From: Gnetum montanum
Taxonomy: Eukaryota > Streptophyta > Gnetopsida > Gnetales > Gnetaceae
DNA: 64,000 nt
Reading direction: 5' to 3'
Assembly (NCBI GenBank): GCA_015680685.1
Contig: MNCI01003602.1
Span: forward strand, 544,105 to 608,104
Positions 11,568 through 24,123 of the stretch are shown piece after piece. The notes under the pieces were generated by a model that ran no database searches, was not told the origin of the DNA, and saw only the letters and a list, made by a program, of their open reading frames with translations. The stretch's first letter is position 1, and each line of letters opens with the position of its first letter. Position numbers and translations under genes: made by a program.

Positions 11568-13376
11568 ATTAATGTTTTTATCTTTACTTCATAAATGCTA
11601 ATTAATATCTTTATATCATATGCTTTATTGTGAGTTAAAACATATATTTCAATTACCACTAATGCTAGTAAGAAGACAATGATCAACAATCTTTATATTA
11701 ACTACCTAGAGTGGATAGTATTCCATTCATATTTTTCAATTAGGTCATATTTCATGCTTGTATGATTTATATGATTGGGAATTGGGAACATCCATGGCTC
11801 ATCATGGACACCATTGTTGGGGATTGTATCAATATTCTAGTTAGTTGATATTATAGAAGTTCATTGTATCAAAATTTCATGATTCAATTTTATAGTACTT
11901 CTAAACACATACATAGAACATTATTGATTAAATAAGTCTTCTACACATTAAGTTAATTTTCCATATGGTCATGATAGTAATAAAGAAAATGATATAATTT
12001 ATATTGAAGAAAATTGAAATGGGATGATGCAAAGGAGAATTTCCTATACTTATACTAATTCTTATTATTTGTACTTCACCTTAATTTTTTATTAAGATGA
12101 ATAGTTGAGATGGAGAGATTTATAGGATAACATTATATTACCACATGACCAATGACCACCATCTATATTCCAAGATAATCTATTGACATTTGGTCTTGGT
12201 TACATATAGAAAGACTATCAAGTAAAAAAGAAGACAACTAGAACCTATTAGCTAATAGAGATTCAACTTAGAAAACATGTTATTATGTAAGAAAGACATA
12301 GATATGACAAGGTAAATACACATATTAAGTGATAGTACCATCAGAGAAACAAGATGTAGGATATTGGTATGAAAAGTTTTCCCATCATTGATCTACTTGA
12401 TCATCTACATTGCATATCAAAGATTTTATACATTAGAGATTGTTTCACTTTAGCAAAAATTCCTATAAGGAATAGAATAAATTCCAAAATAATGAGGGAT
12501 CAAAGGCCTAGAACTTCAAGTAGATCCAAAAAGGAAGAACTAAGGGATCATAGAAGGGAAGCAAGTTGAAAAAACTCTCCTAGTTCTTTGTCATGTCCCC
12601 ATTTCCAAATGGAATAATTCTATAATGAAGAAGATGTTGTTTCATAACAAATGATGTAGTTATTATAATAACATGCAAAAGAACATGTTATAATAATGAG
12701 CATGTCTCTTAAGGTAAGATCTAGAGGTGTGACCTAAGGTATTTATACCTAAAAATTAGAGGTTATCCTAATTTGGAATTGTAGAGCTAGAAAAGGAGAG
12801 TAATGGGTGCTAGGTGAAGTGAAATAAGAAGATGATTAGTTATGCCTTCTAGCTAGGTATAGGACTAACCTTGGTTGCAGTGCTAGATTACCTCTAAGGG
12901 ATAGATGCCAATAAAAAAAACAAAAGAAATCCTTAAAGCATGACATAGATATGATTTTTTTACATTAATAAAGTATTTATTCCATTTTCTTTTCCATTTA
13001 CTGATTACATTCATTACACATAATGTTGTATGTTATGCATATTTGAGGTTTACCATAACATCTAGAAATAGGATGTCACAATTTGTATTAAATTAAATCA
13101 CAACATAGTGCCAATTAGAATCAATAGTCAACTATAGTTTGATGACACAACATGAGCAACAATTTAGGGAGAAATATGAATCACTACCAGATATGCATCA
13201 TGTTCAAGATGAATCACACTAATTAAAAAAATTTCTTCCTAGCAACATTCATGGATATTTGAGACCAAAGTTTGAAGATTTTTGATGATATACTAACAAG
13301 GTACATCAACTACAAGATCCTCTAGTAAGTTAAGGGTAACATTAGTCTCAGTAATTCTTAGCCATCTTATAATAAT
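11568..13376. other. Unassigned AT-rich sequence between B and C
   Basis: About 1.8 kb with no reading frame above 66 codons and no resemblance I recognise to the flanking elements. It is the pre-insertion sequence for C, because its last five bases are copied on the other side of C. It could be host intergenic DNA or an older element too decayed to read. Confidence 0.6.
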
Positions 13377-14215
13377 TGATGAATTGTGTTTTACATGAGC
13401 CCTAATATCGGGTGTGTGATATTGTAGCCTAAGATGCAATATTGGGCATGAGATATCACAAGGTACTCCTGGGCCTATAAATATAGCCCTTGGGCACATG
13501 ATTTAGGAGTAGTTTTTGGAAGTCAAGTAGTGAAATTCTTGTAGTTTGTTCATTCAAGAGTTAGAATATTTTCGAAGTGTCCATAGTAGGAGCTCTAGGT
13601 GTAAATGGATCTTTATTCAAGCATTGATGTACCTGAACACACCATTGTGTTGGCAATAAAGATGAGCTCTTTGATTAATCCTTGTAGCACTTGAGACTTT
13701 CTTTCTTTATGCATTTATAAATTGTGATTTCATGTAGTTCACATCTAACATTATTCATTCAACAATTAATTCTAATTAATTAAGTAATTAATTAAAATAC
13801 ACAAGCATGACCCCTTCAAACATACATGTGACACTTGGTAGCTCAGAAACAGTTAGTGTTTGACAACTTAGTAGTGTTCATACAAAGTTCAAGATGTATC
13901 CAAGATGTGGGGATGATTACTTGTGTTAGGCTAGATTAGACAATAGTTCGCTTAGCATTTAATTACTCTCACTTTCATTATTTTTTAGGTGATTAAATTA
14001 ATAAAACATAAAATGATAAAAATCTTATTACTCAATCACACTTAACCATATACTTGCATTTTACAAGTAATAATTAGAAGATAATGAACAGACAACATGA
14101 ACTCACTATTTAGCTCTAGCATACTTGGTAATTAAAGTCTACAGAATTTGACCAGATCACATGTGAACGCCTATGATTCGTATGGTTGGGCATAAGGGTA
14201 CCTCACCACGCATCA
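13377..14215 (+). repeat. 5' LTR of element C
   Basis: TGATGAATTG...CGCATCA. U3 has AATATC-GGGTGTGT-GATATT (6-bp arms, about 13404-13423). The TATA box lies in GGGCCTATAAATATAGCC (about 13470), the polyadenylation-like GCAATAAAGATGAGCTC near 13653, and a long U5 follows. It pairs with 20843-21660. Confidence 0.95.
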
Positions 14216-14216
14216 T

Positions 14217-14234
14217 TGGCATCGTTGCTAGGGA
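14217..14234 (+). other. Decayed primer-binding site of element C
   Basis: TGGCATCGTTGCTAGGGA, one base after the LTR end. Compared with the usual TGGCGCCGTTGCCGGGGA the changes are mainly at CG and CC positions, as expected from cytosine deamination. It runs straight into gag sequence because of the deletion. Confidence 0.85.
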
Positions 14235-14235
14235 G

Positions 14236-15300
14236 GAGGGAGAATTGAGAAAGCGAGAAAGAGTAGGGGAATACAACAAGGACCCTTCCATTCAAAAAAA
14301 GGGGGGGCTTCAATTTTGTGATAGTGAGGATCAGTTAAAAAGAGATGAGGTGGCTAATCAGAAAACCTTGTCACTCCAGAAATTTCAATCTAAAATTATG
14401 ACTAAGGTTGGCTAATTATGGGATTCCATGGACAATAAGTTTCAAGCTATTTTAAAAATTATTAAAGAGTTCAAGGAACAAAGTGGTGAGCTTGAGTGCT
14501 GGAGACATAAGAAAACTAAATGTGCCATATCCAAGGGTAAGGGTAAGGGTAAGATGGTTATGATAGAGATGGTTGCAAATAATGAACATCCCAAGGGATG
14601 CTATCCAATTGTGTCATACTTGCAGGAATATGGGGTGTATGCCTTACATCCATGACTTACACAAAGAAAAACACCCAAAAGGTTGCCTTATCCAGAACAC
14701 AAGTCTCAATAGTTCCACCAACCACAGTAGTATTATCCAAGTGGAACTCCATTGCAACCCTATGAATTATACCAGTATTGGTAGCAACCACAATTGTGGG
14801 TGTTGACACCTCCAAGACAATAGTACCCCTACTAGCAAGTAGATCCCTATGGTTGTTATGTTCAGCAACCTTCATCTCCACATGACTCTTCTAATCATGT
14901 TGCTGCTTAACAACCTTACCACTATCCTCTTGAAGTTTACCAACCATCATATGTAAGGAGGGATGCCATCTACTATCCTTATGCTCCTCATATTCCTACA
15001 CCTACTCCTCTACCTCTTGCACAACTAACACCTACTCCATTTATGTAGGGTGAATTTCCTACCCAACCACAATAAAGAAATACTACGAGGATGGTTAATT
15101 TGCAAGTAGTTAGCCAATCAAGTTGGTCATAATCATGATCAAAGAAAAGATCCTTCTTCTAAGCTCACACTCCACCAAAGCTCTCAGACACACTAGTGGT
15201 TGGTAAATCTGCTCCTCCACCTTCCTCTACCTCACCTTTATTTGAGTCCCCTTCAAAGAAAAATCCCTCTTGAATCCATATCATGATGTTGACCCATGCT
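14236..15300 (+). pseudogene. gag: C-terminal half of gag, element C
   Basis: The sequence after the PBS reads EEGELRKRERVGEYNKDPS, matching the middle of B's gag (EEGEL and EEYNRDPS), so the capsid core and everything before it have been deleted right up to the PBS. The rest aligns with B: a KKGGLQFCDSEDQ block, a Lys-rich ISKGKGKGKMV stretch, NEHPKGCYPIVSYLQEYGVYALHP (zinc-knuckle region with the leading Cys pair lost) and a Pro/Tyr-rich tail. Several stops interrupt it. Confidence 0.8.
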
Positions 15301-15309
15301 ATATTTGAT

Positions 15310-15780
15310 TAGATTCAAGCTGGCAATGTGCCAAGGAAGTTAGCCAATCTCGGAAGTCCCTTAGTATATTTGCAAATTGCTAGGAATGAGCCTTGGAAAG
15401 CTCTTCTTGACTCTAGTTCTAGTGTTAATATGATCTTGCATGAGATGTACACTATGTGAAACCTTCCTCACTTGAGAAGAGCAACATCAGGTTGGAGCTA
15501 GCAGACTAGTCCATCACTATTCCATTGGGATTAGTAGAAGACATTGTGACCACTATTTTTGGGTGGTTATATCCTACTGACTTCCTAGTAATCAAGGTGG
15601 AGAACTATAAGGGGGACTTCCTGATTATTATGGGAAGGATGTGGTTAATCACTATTGATGCCAAAATGAGCATTAGAGATCTTTTCCTCGGGATATTCAA
15701 AGAAAATAAATTTGAGAAGATTGAGTAGAAGAGGGCTTTATGTATTATGTACAATTATTTAGGGTGCCATTGCATGTAGA
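15310..15780 (+). pseudogene. Aspartic protease remnant, element C
   Basis: The frame GSPLVYLQIARNEPWKALLD then SSSSVNMILHEMYTM aligns with B and H proteases, but the active-site Asp-Ser-Gly has become Asp-Ser-Ser. The later part (15525-15728) keeps GLVEDIVTTIFGW and FLIIMGRMWLI. Stops lie between the two halves. It should be inactive. Confidence 0.78.
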
Positions 15781-15789
15781 AGCTATGGT

Positions 15790-18700
15790 TAGTGAAGTGA
15801 ACATCTATCTCTGCATGCAAGTAGTGTGCACCATAAGTTGAAATCCAAATATGTTTGTACGTGGTAGCCATAAAACAAGAAGGTACCTAGTGGCTGATAG
15901 TTGATTCTAGCAGCAGTACATTTTGTGTGGAACCTACTGAGGCCCTAATGGGTGATTATGTTCCAAGTATGGATGAAGATGAGCAAGTTCTTCACTAGCC
16001 CTCTGAGGGAGTAAATGATGATATCAATTGGGAAGAATTGGAGATTCCTAACAAATTCAAATATGAACCCCTTAAATTAAAGACACTACCAACTGGAATG
16101 AAGTATGTGTTATTAGAAAATGGAAAGTTAGTCATTATTAATATCAAAATTGCTATAGGATAAGAGAAGATGTTGATGAATGTTGTGGAAAAATGGTCAA
16201 TAGCCATATTCTAAGTTCACAGGAATAGATCCAAGAACATGCCAACACCAGAGATACACTGATCCTATTGTTAAGCCAAAGTAATAACCATAGTATTGAT
16301 TGAATCCCAAATTAAAGTAGATTGTTAAAGAGGGGATTTAGCAATTGCCTAAGGTAAGATTCATCTACCTTGTTGCAAATAGTAAATGGGTTAGTCCACT
16401 TGTGATTGTGCCTAGGAAAAGAGGTAAATGGCGGATGTGCATCAACTTCTAGCTGCTCAATATGGCAACTTTGAAAGATCATTTTCCAGTACCCTTTTTT
16501 GACCAAGTGCTAGACACCATTTCTAGGCATAGCTACTATAGCTTTCTAGATGGTTATAGTGTCTATAATCAAATTCAAATCATACTAGAGGATTAGGTGA
16601 AGATGACTTTCACAAGTCCTTGGGGACATTTTGCTTACTGTCAAATGCCATTTGGTCTATGTAATGCCCTAGCTATATTTCAACTATTAGTCCTTAGCAT
16701 TTTCCATCAACAAAATTGTAGCAGTGTAGAAGTCTTCATGGATGGCTTTTCTACTTATGGAGATACGTTTGAGCAAGCCCTAGATTGTATTGAACAGGTG
16801 TTGAGGAGATGTGTCGAGAAAAACCTTCGGCTCAATTGGCAAAATAGGCATCTTATGGTCTAGGAAGTCATAGTCTTGGGGCACTGTATCTCAAAAATAG
16901 GAATCAAGGTGGACCTTGAAAAGATAAGGGTCATCCAAGGAATAACCCATCAACCATAAATAGTTAAATAAGTGTAGTCATTTCTTGATCATATTGGCTA
17001 TTATTGGTGCTTCATTGAGAACTTTTCCAAAATTGCTAAGCCATTGGTTGAATTAACAAAGAAATATGCACCATTTTTCTAGATCCTTGCATGTGAAAGA
17101 ACATTTCAACAACTAAAGCAGAAGCTTGTTGAGACCCCAATTCTACAAGCACCTAATTGGTCCAGGCCATTTCATGTGATGATTGATGCATCAAATTATG
17201 CTTTGGGGGGAGTGCTTATATAGATGGATGATTAAAGACATCCATATTACATTGGCTACACAAGTCAAAGTACTGTAGGTGCATAGATGAACTACACCAC
17301 TATGGAAAAAGAGTTGATGATAGTGGTGTTTGCNNNNNNNNNNNNNNNNNNNNNNNNNNNNNNNNNNNNNNNNNNNNNNNNNNNNNNNNNNTGGCTCATG
17401 ATTTTGTAAGAGTTTGATCTCACAATGGTAGATCAAAAGGATGTGAGAAATTTGGTCATTAACCACTTCTCATATTTAACATGGGATGATAAGGAGAAAG
17501 AGAGTTTGTTATCTGATAAATTTCCTGATGAATCTCTCTTTGTAGGGGCCGTTAATGCAAAAATGCCCAATGAACCAAGATGGTATAACATCATTCTTAC
17601 TTATTTGCTCAAGCAAGAACTACTGTAAGGGCTGGACACCTAGAAGAAACAACAATTTCTTGACTAGGTTAAGCATTTCATGGAAATCAACAGGAACCTT
17701 TATAAAGTATGTTCCAATAGCCTGGTATGCTAGTGTGTCTCTGACACAAATCAACTGTGCATTCTTTAGGATGCTCACGAAGGCCCTTGTGGGGGCCGTT
17801 ATGTTGGGAGATGCACAACCATAAAAATCCTCATCACAAGATATTACTAGTCAACAATCTTCAGGGATGCACACTAGTTCATTCATGCTTGTTATTGTTT
17901 TCAGAGAGATGGTGGAATGATAGCTTGATTGGAGGGGCCACAACAATGGATTCAACCTTTCAAGCCATTCAATATTTGGGGCATTAACTTTATGGATCCC
18001 ATCACACCTATGTTAAGTGGAAAGGTGAATATAATAGTCATGGTTGACTATTACACTAAGTGGGTAGAAGTAGTAGCTGTCATTGACTGTACATCCACTA
18101 TGATTGCTCAGTTTGTATAATAGAACATCATAAATAGGTATGGTGTGCCTCATATATTAATTTCTAATAATGGAACTCATTTCACATGTGCCACTTTCTA
18201 AAAACTTATGCAGTGCTTGGGGGTTAAGTAGAAACTCATAACACCTTATCACCCTCAAGTCAATGGTCAAGCTGAAGTCACTAATCGAGAGATTACGAAA
18301 ATTCTAACACACACTATTAGCAAGTACTGATTGGATTGGAGCACCAAATTAAATGATGCCCTTTGGCCCTATTTCTCCACATGGAAGCTTATCATAGGTT
18401 ATTCTCCCTATGAGCTCTTGCATAGAAAACTACCAACACTACCCATTTAATCTGAGCTCCATACACTCTCTATAGCCTATGACCTTGACATGATTCTAAA
18501 TCTAGCACAAAAGGAAGGATTAATGAACCTCAACTTACTAACTAAAAATTGATTAATGGCCCTGTCATCCAAAAAAATGCATAAGACATTCAACAAGAAA
18601 TGCTATGACCTGAAAATAAGAAAAGTCAAGTTTCAACTAGGAGAGAAGGTTCTCTACTGGAATCCTGCACACGTACCTCAACAAACCAAGTTTCAAACAT

Positions 18701-18855
18701 TATTGAAAGGACCTTACATTATTGAAGAGAATTTTCCATCTAGGGCCATGATTATATATAAACCTGGTAGCCTAGATAAGAAGCAATTAGTCAACATCCA
18801 ACAACTGAAACCTTTCCATGTGTCCAAGCCAACCAACTCGATAGACACCTCGTAA
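15790..18855 (+). pseudogene. pol: Broken pol of element C: RT, RNase H, integrase
   Basis: Linker and RT (about 16000-17000) show SKWVSPLVIVPRKRG, CINF.LLNMATLKDHF, FTSPWGHFAYCQMPFGLCNA and the catalytic box as FMDG, so the second Asp of FMDD is lost. RNase H (about 17090-17480) shows FHVMIDASNYALGGVL before an assembly gap. Integrase shows a zinc-binding HEGPCGGRYVGRC block with a His replaced, VDYYTKW (first Asp kept), ISNNGTHF (second Asp changed to Asn), NGQAEVTNRE (Glu kept) and a long open C-terminal part (18556-18855) with LGEKVLYWNPAHV and KGPYII. There are many stops at Gln and Trp codons. Confidence 0.9.
17334..17391. other. Assembly gap (58 unknown bases)
   Basis: A run of N inside the RNase H region of element C. 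It sits in a repeat, which is a common cause of such gaps; its true length is unknown. Confidence 0.99.
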
Positions 18856-18869
18856 GATGGACAACCATG

Positions 18870-19573
18870 CTCAATCTTTTGGATCTCCTCCTTTCAACTT
18901 AGTTATGTGGGATATGGCCATCCATACTAACACTTTAAGTGGCTCCTTACTCTTTTGACTTTTTTTTTACACATTTTTGGTTTTACAACTTTTTATTTTC
19001 ATATTCTTTATTTTACATCTTTTTATTTTTTAAGTTATTGATCTTTTCTAAGTTTTTGTTTTACATCATCATTAGTATATTTAATATTTCTTAAATATCT
19101 TTTACTTTATTTAATATTTTCTTATGTTTGATGTAATTATCTACTCTTTTTGCTAATATTTTCTAATTATCTACAATGTTTGATGGTGGTATGTATCATT
19201 TGTGATTTGATTGTTTATGTCTAGGTTTTGATTTTGAATGTCATTACTGACAACTAGGACATGGTTTCTTTTCATGTAATAGGCAGTGAGTCCACATCAT
19301 ACACCTATCCACATTCTATGGTTCTCCTTGTTTTGGAAATGTGTAGTCCCTTTTTCATTAATATAACTTTAATAAATTTGTGACTTGTGTAGTTTCTGGA
19401 ATTGGGAAGGATTCAAGGGTTAGGAAAGGATGTGGCTTCAAAGGGATGTGGTATTCTTCTTGCTTGTCCATTTTCCTGTGTGTGGGGGTGTTCTCATGAA
19501 CTCCTCATTGTTCTATGTCATTCCATAATAGGAAGTTGAATAAGTCTTTGCATGGTGGGGTCACCATTCAAAA

Positions 19574-19608
<35 letters not shown>

Positions 19609-20842
19609 ATATGATAATTAAAAGCACACCCCTTAGACCAAATAAAAGGGCTACAAGAACTAGTTATGGGACTTGTGTTGTCTCCTCTAACTAAGGCCCT
19701 TTCTTAGTTCCTACTTCTTCTCCAATTTGGAATAGTGGTTGTTTTGTGAAAGCATTTTTGTGTCTCAGGGGATGGAATAGTCTTAAAATGTCAATGTGAA
19801 GTCACTAAAAGTGTTGGTTTTGGTCTGGACTAAGGATGGATCCTACCAAGTTATTTAATCACAAACTCCACAAGGGACTTTATGTGACCATAATTAGGAA
19901 CTCCATTCCATTTTCTCTCTCATCCATCTATGCTTTTCATGCCTTACCTCACTGCCAATTTCATGTTTTGATTTGATGTGTTGGGATTCTTAGTTAGTTA
20001 CTTATGGGATTTTGGTACTTAACCTTCCATAACCATTAATCATCCATGGTGCCCACAGACTCCTTAGTTTGAAATTATGCAAGGACATAAAAGGCTTGTG
20101 CCTGCTTTGGGGAGGATCCACTTGCATATCTTTTGGTTTGGTTACATTAAGTTCTTTAACCTTAGACATTTTTACAATTCAATTATTTTTATTTATTTAC
20201 CTTGTCAATGCCATCCAATTGTGCACACCTTCACAACTATTTTTAGTAAATACTTTCTTTTTATTATTGTGAATTTCCATACCCTCTTTTCAGTATTCTT
20301 TGTGTTAAGATTATTCTAAATTTTATGGACTGCTTCTCTTACTTCACCTATTTTTTAGTCTTCCCACTAACATTATCAAGCAACCAATCTACCACAATCA
20401 TAACTTAGCTAGATAAAATCACTGATGAGACAAGGTATTCAACTACTATGTGTTACACTTTATATATACTAATCTTTGATTTTGTTGTGATTGTAGTGGA
20501 GAGCATGGACTCGAAGTGGGACTATCTTCACCAAGGATGATGCAGAAATATCACTCACAAGAGATTATTTGTGAATGTTGGATCTCTTCTACGTCTCCCT
20601 CACTTTGTTGCCAGGAGGGGTTAGATGTCCATTGGATCCAAGGTTGTTTTTCTTGTTGTCATGAACATCCAATTTTGTACACAATTATAATGATGTATGC
20701 TCAGGTACTTCTATATTTGTCTATTTCCTTTGTGTCACTCTGCATGTTAGTCAAACATTCCATACCTATTAATATATTTTGTAAAGGACTTATTCGTCTT
20801 CTTCTATACTTGAGGACAAGTTTTCATTTAGTCATGGGGGTA
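18870..20842 (+). other. 3' noncoding region of element C with intron-like segment
   Basis: It opens with the same T-rich TTTTACA array as A (18955-19080) and contains no env-like frame. An ATAA/AAAT microsatellite occupies 19571-19612. An intron-like segment at 20435-20496 (62 nt) has donor ACAAG|GTATTC, TACTAAT and acceptor GATTGTAG|TGG. The polypurine tract is CATGGGGGTA, just before the LTR. Confidence 0.75.
19571..19612. repeat. ATAA tetranucleotide microsatellite
   Basis: About ten uninterrupted AAAT/ATAA units within the noncoding 3' region of element C. Confidence 0.95.
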
Positions 20843-21660
20843 TGATGAATCATGTTTTACATGAGCCTTGATATCAGGTACATGATATTAGGTATGTGAT
20901 ATTTCTGCCCAAGATGCAATATCGCCGGGGTACTTCTGGGCCTATAAATATAGCCCTTGGGCACATGATTTAGGAGTAGTTTTTGGAAGTTAAGTAGTGA
21001 AATTCTTGTAGTTGTTCATTCAAGAGTTAGAATATTTTCCAAGTACCTATAGCAGGAGCTCTAAGTGTAATTAGAATTTTATTCAAGCATTGATGTACCA
21101 AAACACATCATTGTGTTGGCATTAAAGATGAGCTCTTTGATTCATCATTGCAGCACTTGAGACTTTCTTTCTTTATGCATTTATACATTGTGATTTCATG
21201 CAGTTCACATCTCACATTATTCATTTAGAAATTGATTAAAATACACAAGCATGACCCCTTATAACATACATGTGAAACTTGGTAGCTTAGAAACAATTAT
21301 CATTTGACAACCCAATAGTCTTCACATGAAGTTCAGGATGTATTTGGGAAGTGGGGACGATTACTTGTGTTAGACTAGATTAGACAATAGTTTACTTAGC
21401 ATTTAATTACTCTCACTTTCATTATTTTTTTAGGAAATTAAATTGATAAAACATAAAATGATAAAAATATTATGCCTTAGTCACACTTAACCATACACTT
21501 GCATTTCACATGTGAGACTGGGAAGTCAATGAACGAACAACACGAACTCACTGTTTAACTCTAATGTACTTAGTAATTAAAGTCTGCAAAATTCGACCGG
21601 ATTGCCCATGAACACATTTGATTCATATGGTTGGGAATAGGGGTACCTTACCACTCTTCA
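20843..21660 (+). repeat. 3' LTR of element C
   Basis: TGATGAATCATG...CCACTCTTCA, same organisation as 13377-14215: U3 with ATATCA-GGTACA-TGATAT, TATA in CCTATAAATATAGCC (about 20942), then GCATTAAAGATGAGCTC and a long U5. It ends in CTTCA where the 5' LTR has CATCA. It is followed directly by ATAAT. Confidence 0.95.
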
Positions 21661-21665
21661 ATAAT
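21661..21665. repeat. Right target-site duplication of element C (ATAAT)
   Basis: Identical to the five bases at 13372-13376 before the left LTR. This fixes both ends of the element. Confidence 0.9.
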
Positions 21666-22858
21666 GATAGAGCTTCCTTTAATTATTCAAAGACTTTTAT
21701 TATGTTTTTACTATAAGACTAGTAAATGAATTCAAGATCTTCTAGGACATTAACCTTTTCTAATTTGTTGAACTTCATCAAATTTATATTGCATACCTTT
21801 TGATTCATAGGGAAACCAATGCTTAAATAATATGGTGATTTTCTAGCCTACTTATATTCCTCTTAGTACCTTGTTAAAGTATAAGCATGATCTAGGAAGA
21901 TAGGCCTTGCTCACACTTCTGAAATTATAAAGGTACATGTATTACAATTTTGTTCTAGAGTTGGTATATCATTTATAAGGGAGCTTAAGTCACTTAGAAG
22001 TATCCATGTCATGCATACATTAGTTTGTTAATGAAAACTTAGCAAATATATTGTTTTAACCTATTAAAATATTCAAAATTCAACTTAATTTTTAAATTAA
22101 AAACCCATGTTTATTATGTAGTGCTTGATGAGATAATTCCAGTGGTAACCATTTAGGAGTTATTTTTGCTTTAATTTTTTATAATACATATTCTAATAAA
22201 ATTTCAAAAGTTAATAAATTTCTAAAGTTAAAAGTATATTTTAATTTCAAAAATTCTTGGTCAAGAATTGAACATGAGATCTCTTACTAGTTAAACCAAA
22301 CTCTTAAGCCTTAGCTAATTAGTCACTAGGTTATTGCTTCTAATTGAGATAAAAATATTAATATCATATATAAATATTTTAAATTTTTGAATTTGGTAAT
22401 TTTAAGAATTAAAAAATATAATAATAAAAGTAAATTTTATTTTTTTAAAAGCCTTTTATCCTAACCCTAGGGCAAGTCATGTGGTATCTAGTAAAGGAAA
22501 CTATGCAGAGCTAGCTCCACTATGACAACAAAGCTATGGTTTTTTGGCCAAGCTATGCATCCTTCACTACCCATGCTACTAAGCCATAATCCCTTTATTC
22601 ATCATTACTAGTTGAAATGAACCATCTTCCTCTTTTTCTTTCTACCATTAGCCAAAATGTGCTAACTTCCTTCACCTCATGTGGACATAGGATGTGTAGT
22701 CACTAATTCTCACCACCACATCTTCTATGTCTTTTATCACTCTCTATTCCATTGTTCCTATCATTTTGATCTTTAGTTTTGTGATGTCTACCACCAAATC
22801 AATGATGTCTGTGGACACTATGGATCCCTACCAGATGATGGCCTAGAGGACTATAGGT
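21666..22858. other. Unassigned AT-rich sequence between C and D
   Basis: It continues the pre-insertion sequence left of C. No protein resemblance is seen. The centre (22140-22450) is very AT-rich; 22257-22330 holds a tRNA-like remnant. The stretch 22620-22860 is C/T-rich on this strand with no clear frame. Confidence 0.55.
22257..22330 (-). repeat. Possible tRNA-derived SINE remnant
   Basis: On the minus strand, CCTAGTGACTAATTAGC followed about 30 nt later by CATGTTCAATTCTTG resembles the A box and B box spacing of RNA polymerase III promoters in plant SINEs. The A box is poor and no poly-A tail or target duplication is clear, so this is tentative. Confidence 0.3.
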
Positions 22859-24123
22859 TGCTACCAACTGGTGATCGATGTTGCACTAGAAAAATTTGGT
22901 ATTGGAAAACCAAAGATCTTTGATTGAACAATTAAATCTACTTTCCCAAGGGCCTCTGAAAAAGAGGATCCAAGGCACCTTGGATGGTCATGTCGATTAC
23001 CTAGGAACTGAGAAATTGTAAATGAGTTAAAAAAATTTATGAAATTGTAGATCTAATAGTAGAGAGCAAACACAAAAGTAAAATTGAAGTGCAAGATAAT
23101 AGACTTGGAATATATAAATGAAATTCTAAATTTTATTAAAATAACAAAATATTGGAGAGAATGAGTTTAAAATATGTATAAGTTATGTACTTAGATGCAT
23201 AAGAAGCTACACAGATGATGCTTGAAGTCTAGCAAAATTGGTAGATTATGTGCTACAATCAGTTGCTTGATCCATATGCTTCCAAGCCTCAATTTCCAAC
23301 ACTCCTTACTAGTTCTCAGGTACAAATATATTGCATCAAGGTTCAAAAAATGATGGAATGACTACTAGACTCTTGGTAATGTGCATTGTGCTAAACATCT
23401 CAATGTTCAGCTCCAATGCTCAAGAATGCTCAAAATGCCAAAAATGAATTCACTATGTTTGAATTTGGTTTATATAGGCTTCTTGATGTTCAATCTATCA
23501 TTGCAACTCTCTACCATGATTGTTAATCGATTGCTACAAATTTTAGATGTTGTAGGCCATTAATACTAGCATATATTTTAATTTTGGATAAATTTGATGC
23601 ATAAAGGCAGCCAAAAATATGCTGGGTTTAAAAAGATACATTGAATTTAAAGATAAATGATATCTTCTTCAAGGATATGCTAGCCTTAGGAAAGATACAC
23701 TAGGTTCCATAAGAAGTACACTAGCCATGATGTTTCCTAGCAAAAGTATGATGGTTTTGGCCTTTCTTAGCAAAAATACACTAGTTTTGGTGTGAAGATT
23801 GAAAGCCTATGAATTAATATGATGGTTGTAGTTTTTTCTAGCGTATTTATTACTATGGCCATCATAACTACCATGAAAAATCAAAATTTGGTAACTCCTA
23901 AGGCATTTCTAGCCTTCCCAAGCTTAGGAGCATACTTAATATAGCTTTTTCACTTGGAAAGGAGTTAACAATAAATTATGAGGTATTTTTTAGCTTCAAT
24001 AAGTTAAATTATGTGAGATTACAACCCATGAACTACAAATTGTAGATTTTACAACAAGATCCTACCTTAATTTCAATGGTGAAGGTCATGAGTTACAACA
24101 TGAGTTTTCTTTGTGGTATTTCA
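22859..24123 (-). repeat. 3' LTR of element D
   Basis: The right end is fixed by the start motif on the minus strand (TGAAATACCACAAAG) next to a purine-rich tract, matching E (51050) and F (58942). The left end is estimated from similarity to E: both have a CACTAGAAA block and, further in, CCTTGGATGGTC (D) against CCTGAACGGTC (E). A minus-strand TATA (TATATAAA) is at 23469-23476. U3 (23590-23870) repeats GATATGCTAGC- and AAATACACTAG-like words. Confidence 0.7.

Larger units (their letters stand above)
13377..21660 (+). mobile_element. Element C: Athila-like copy bounded by two LTRs and a target duplication
   Basis: Two LTRs (839 and 818 bp) enclose PBS, a truncated gag, protease, RT, RNase H, integrase, a 2-kb noncoding region and polypurine tract, 8284 bp in all. 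ATAAT lies directly on both sides (13372-13376 and 21661-21665), the 5-bp duplication expected from a Ty3/gypsy integrase. The two LTRs differ visibly by substitutions and small indels, so the insertion is old. The N-terminal half of gag is gone and key catalytic residues are mutated. Confidence 0.95.
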
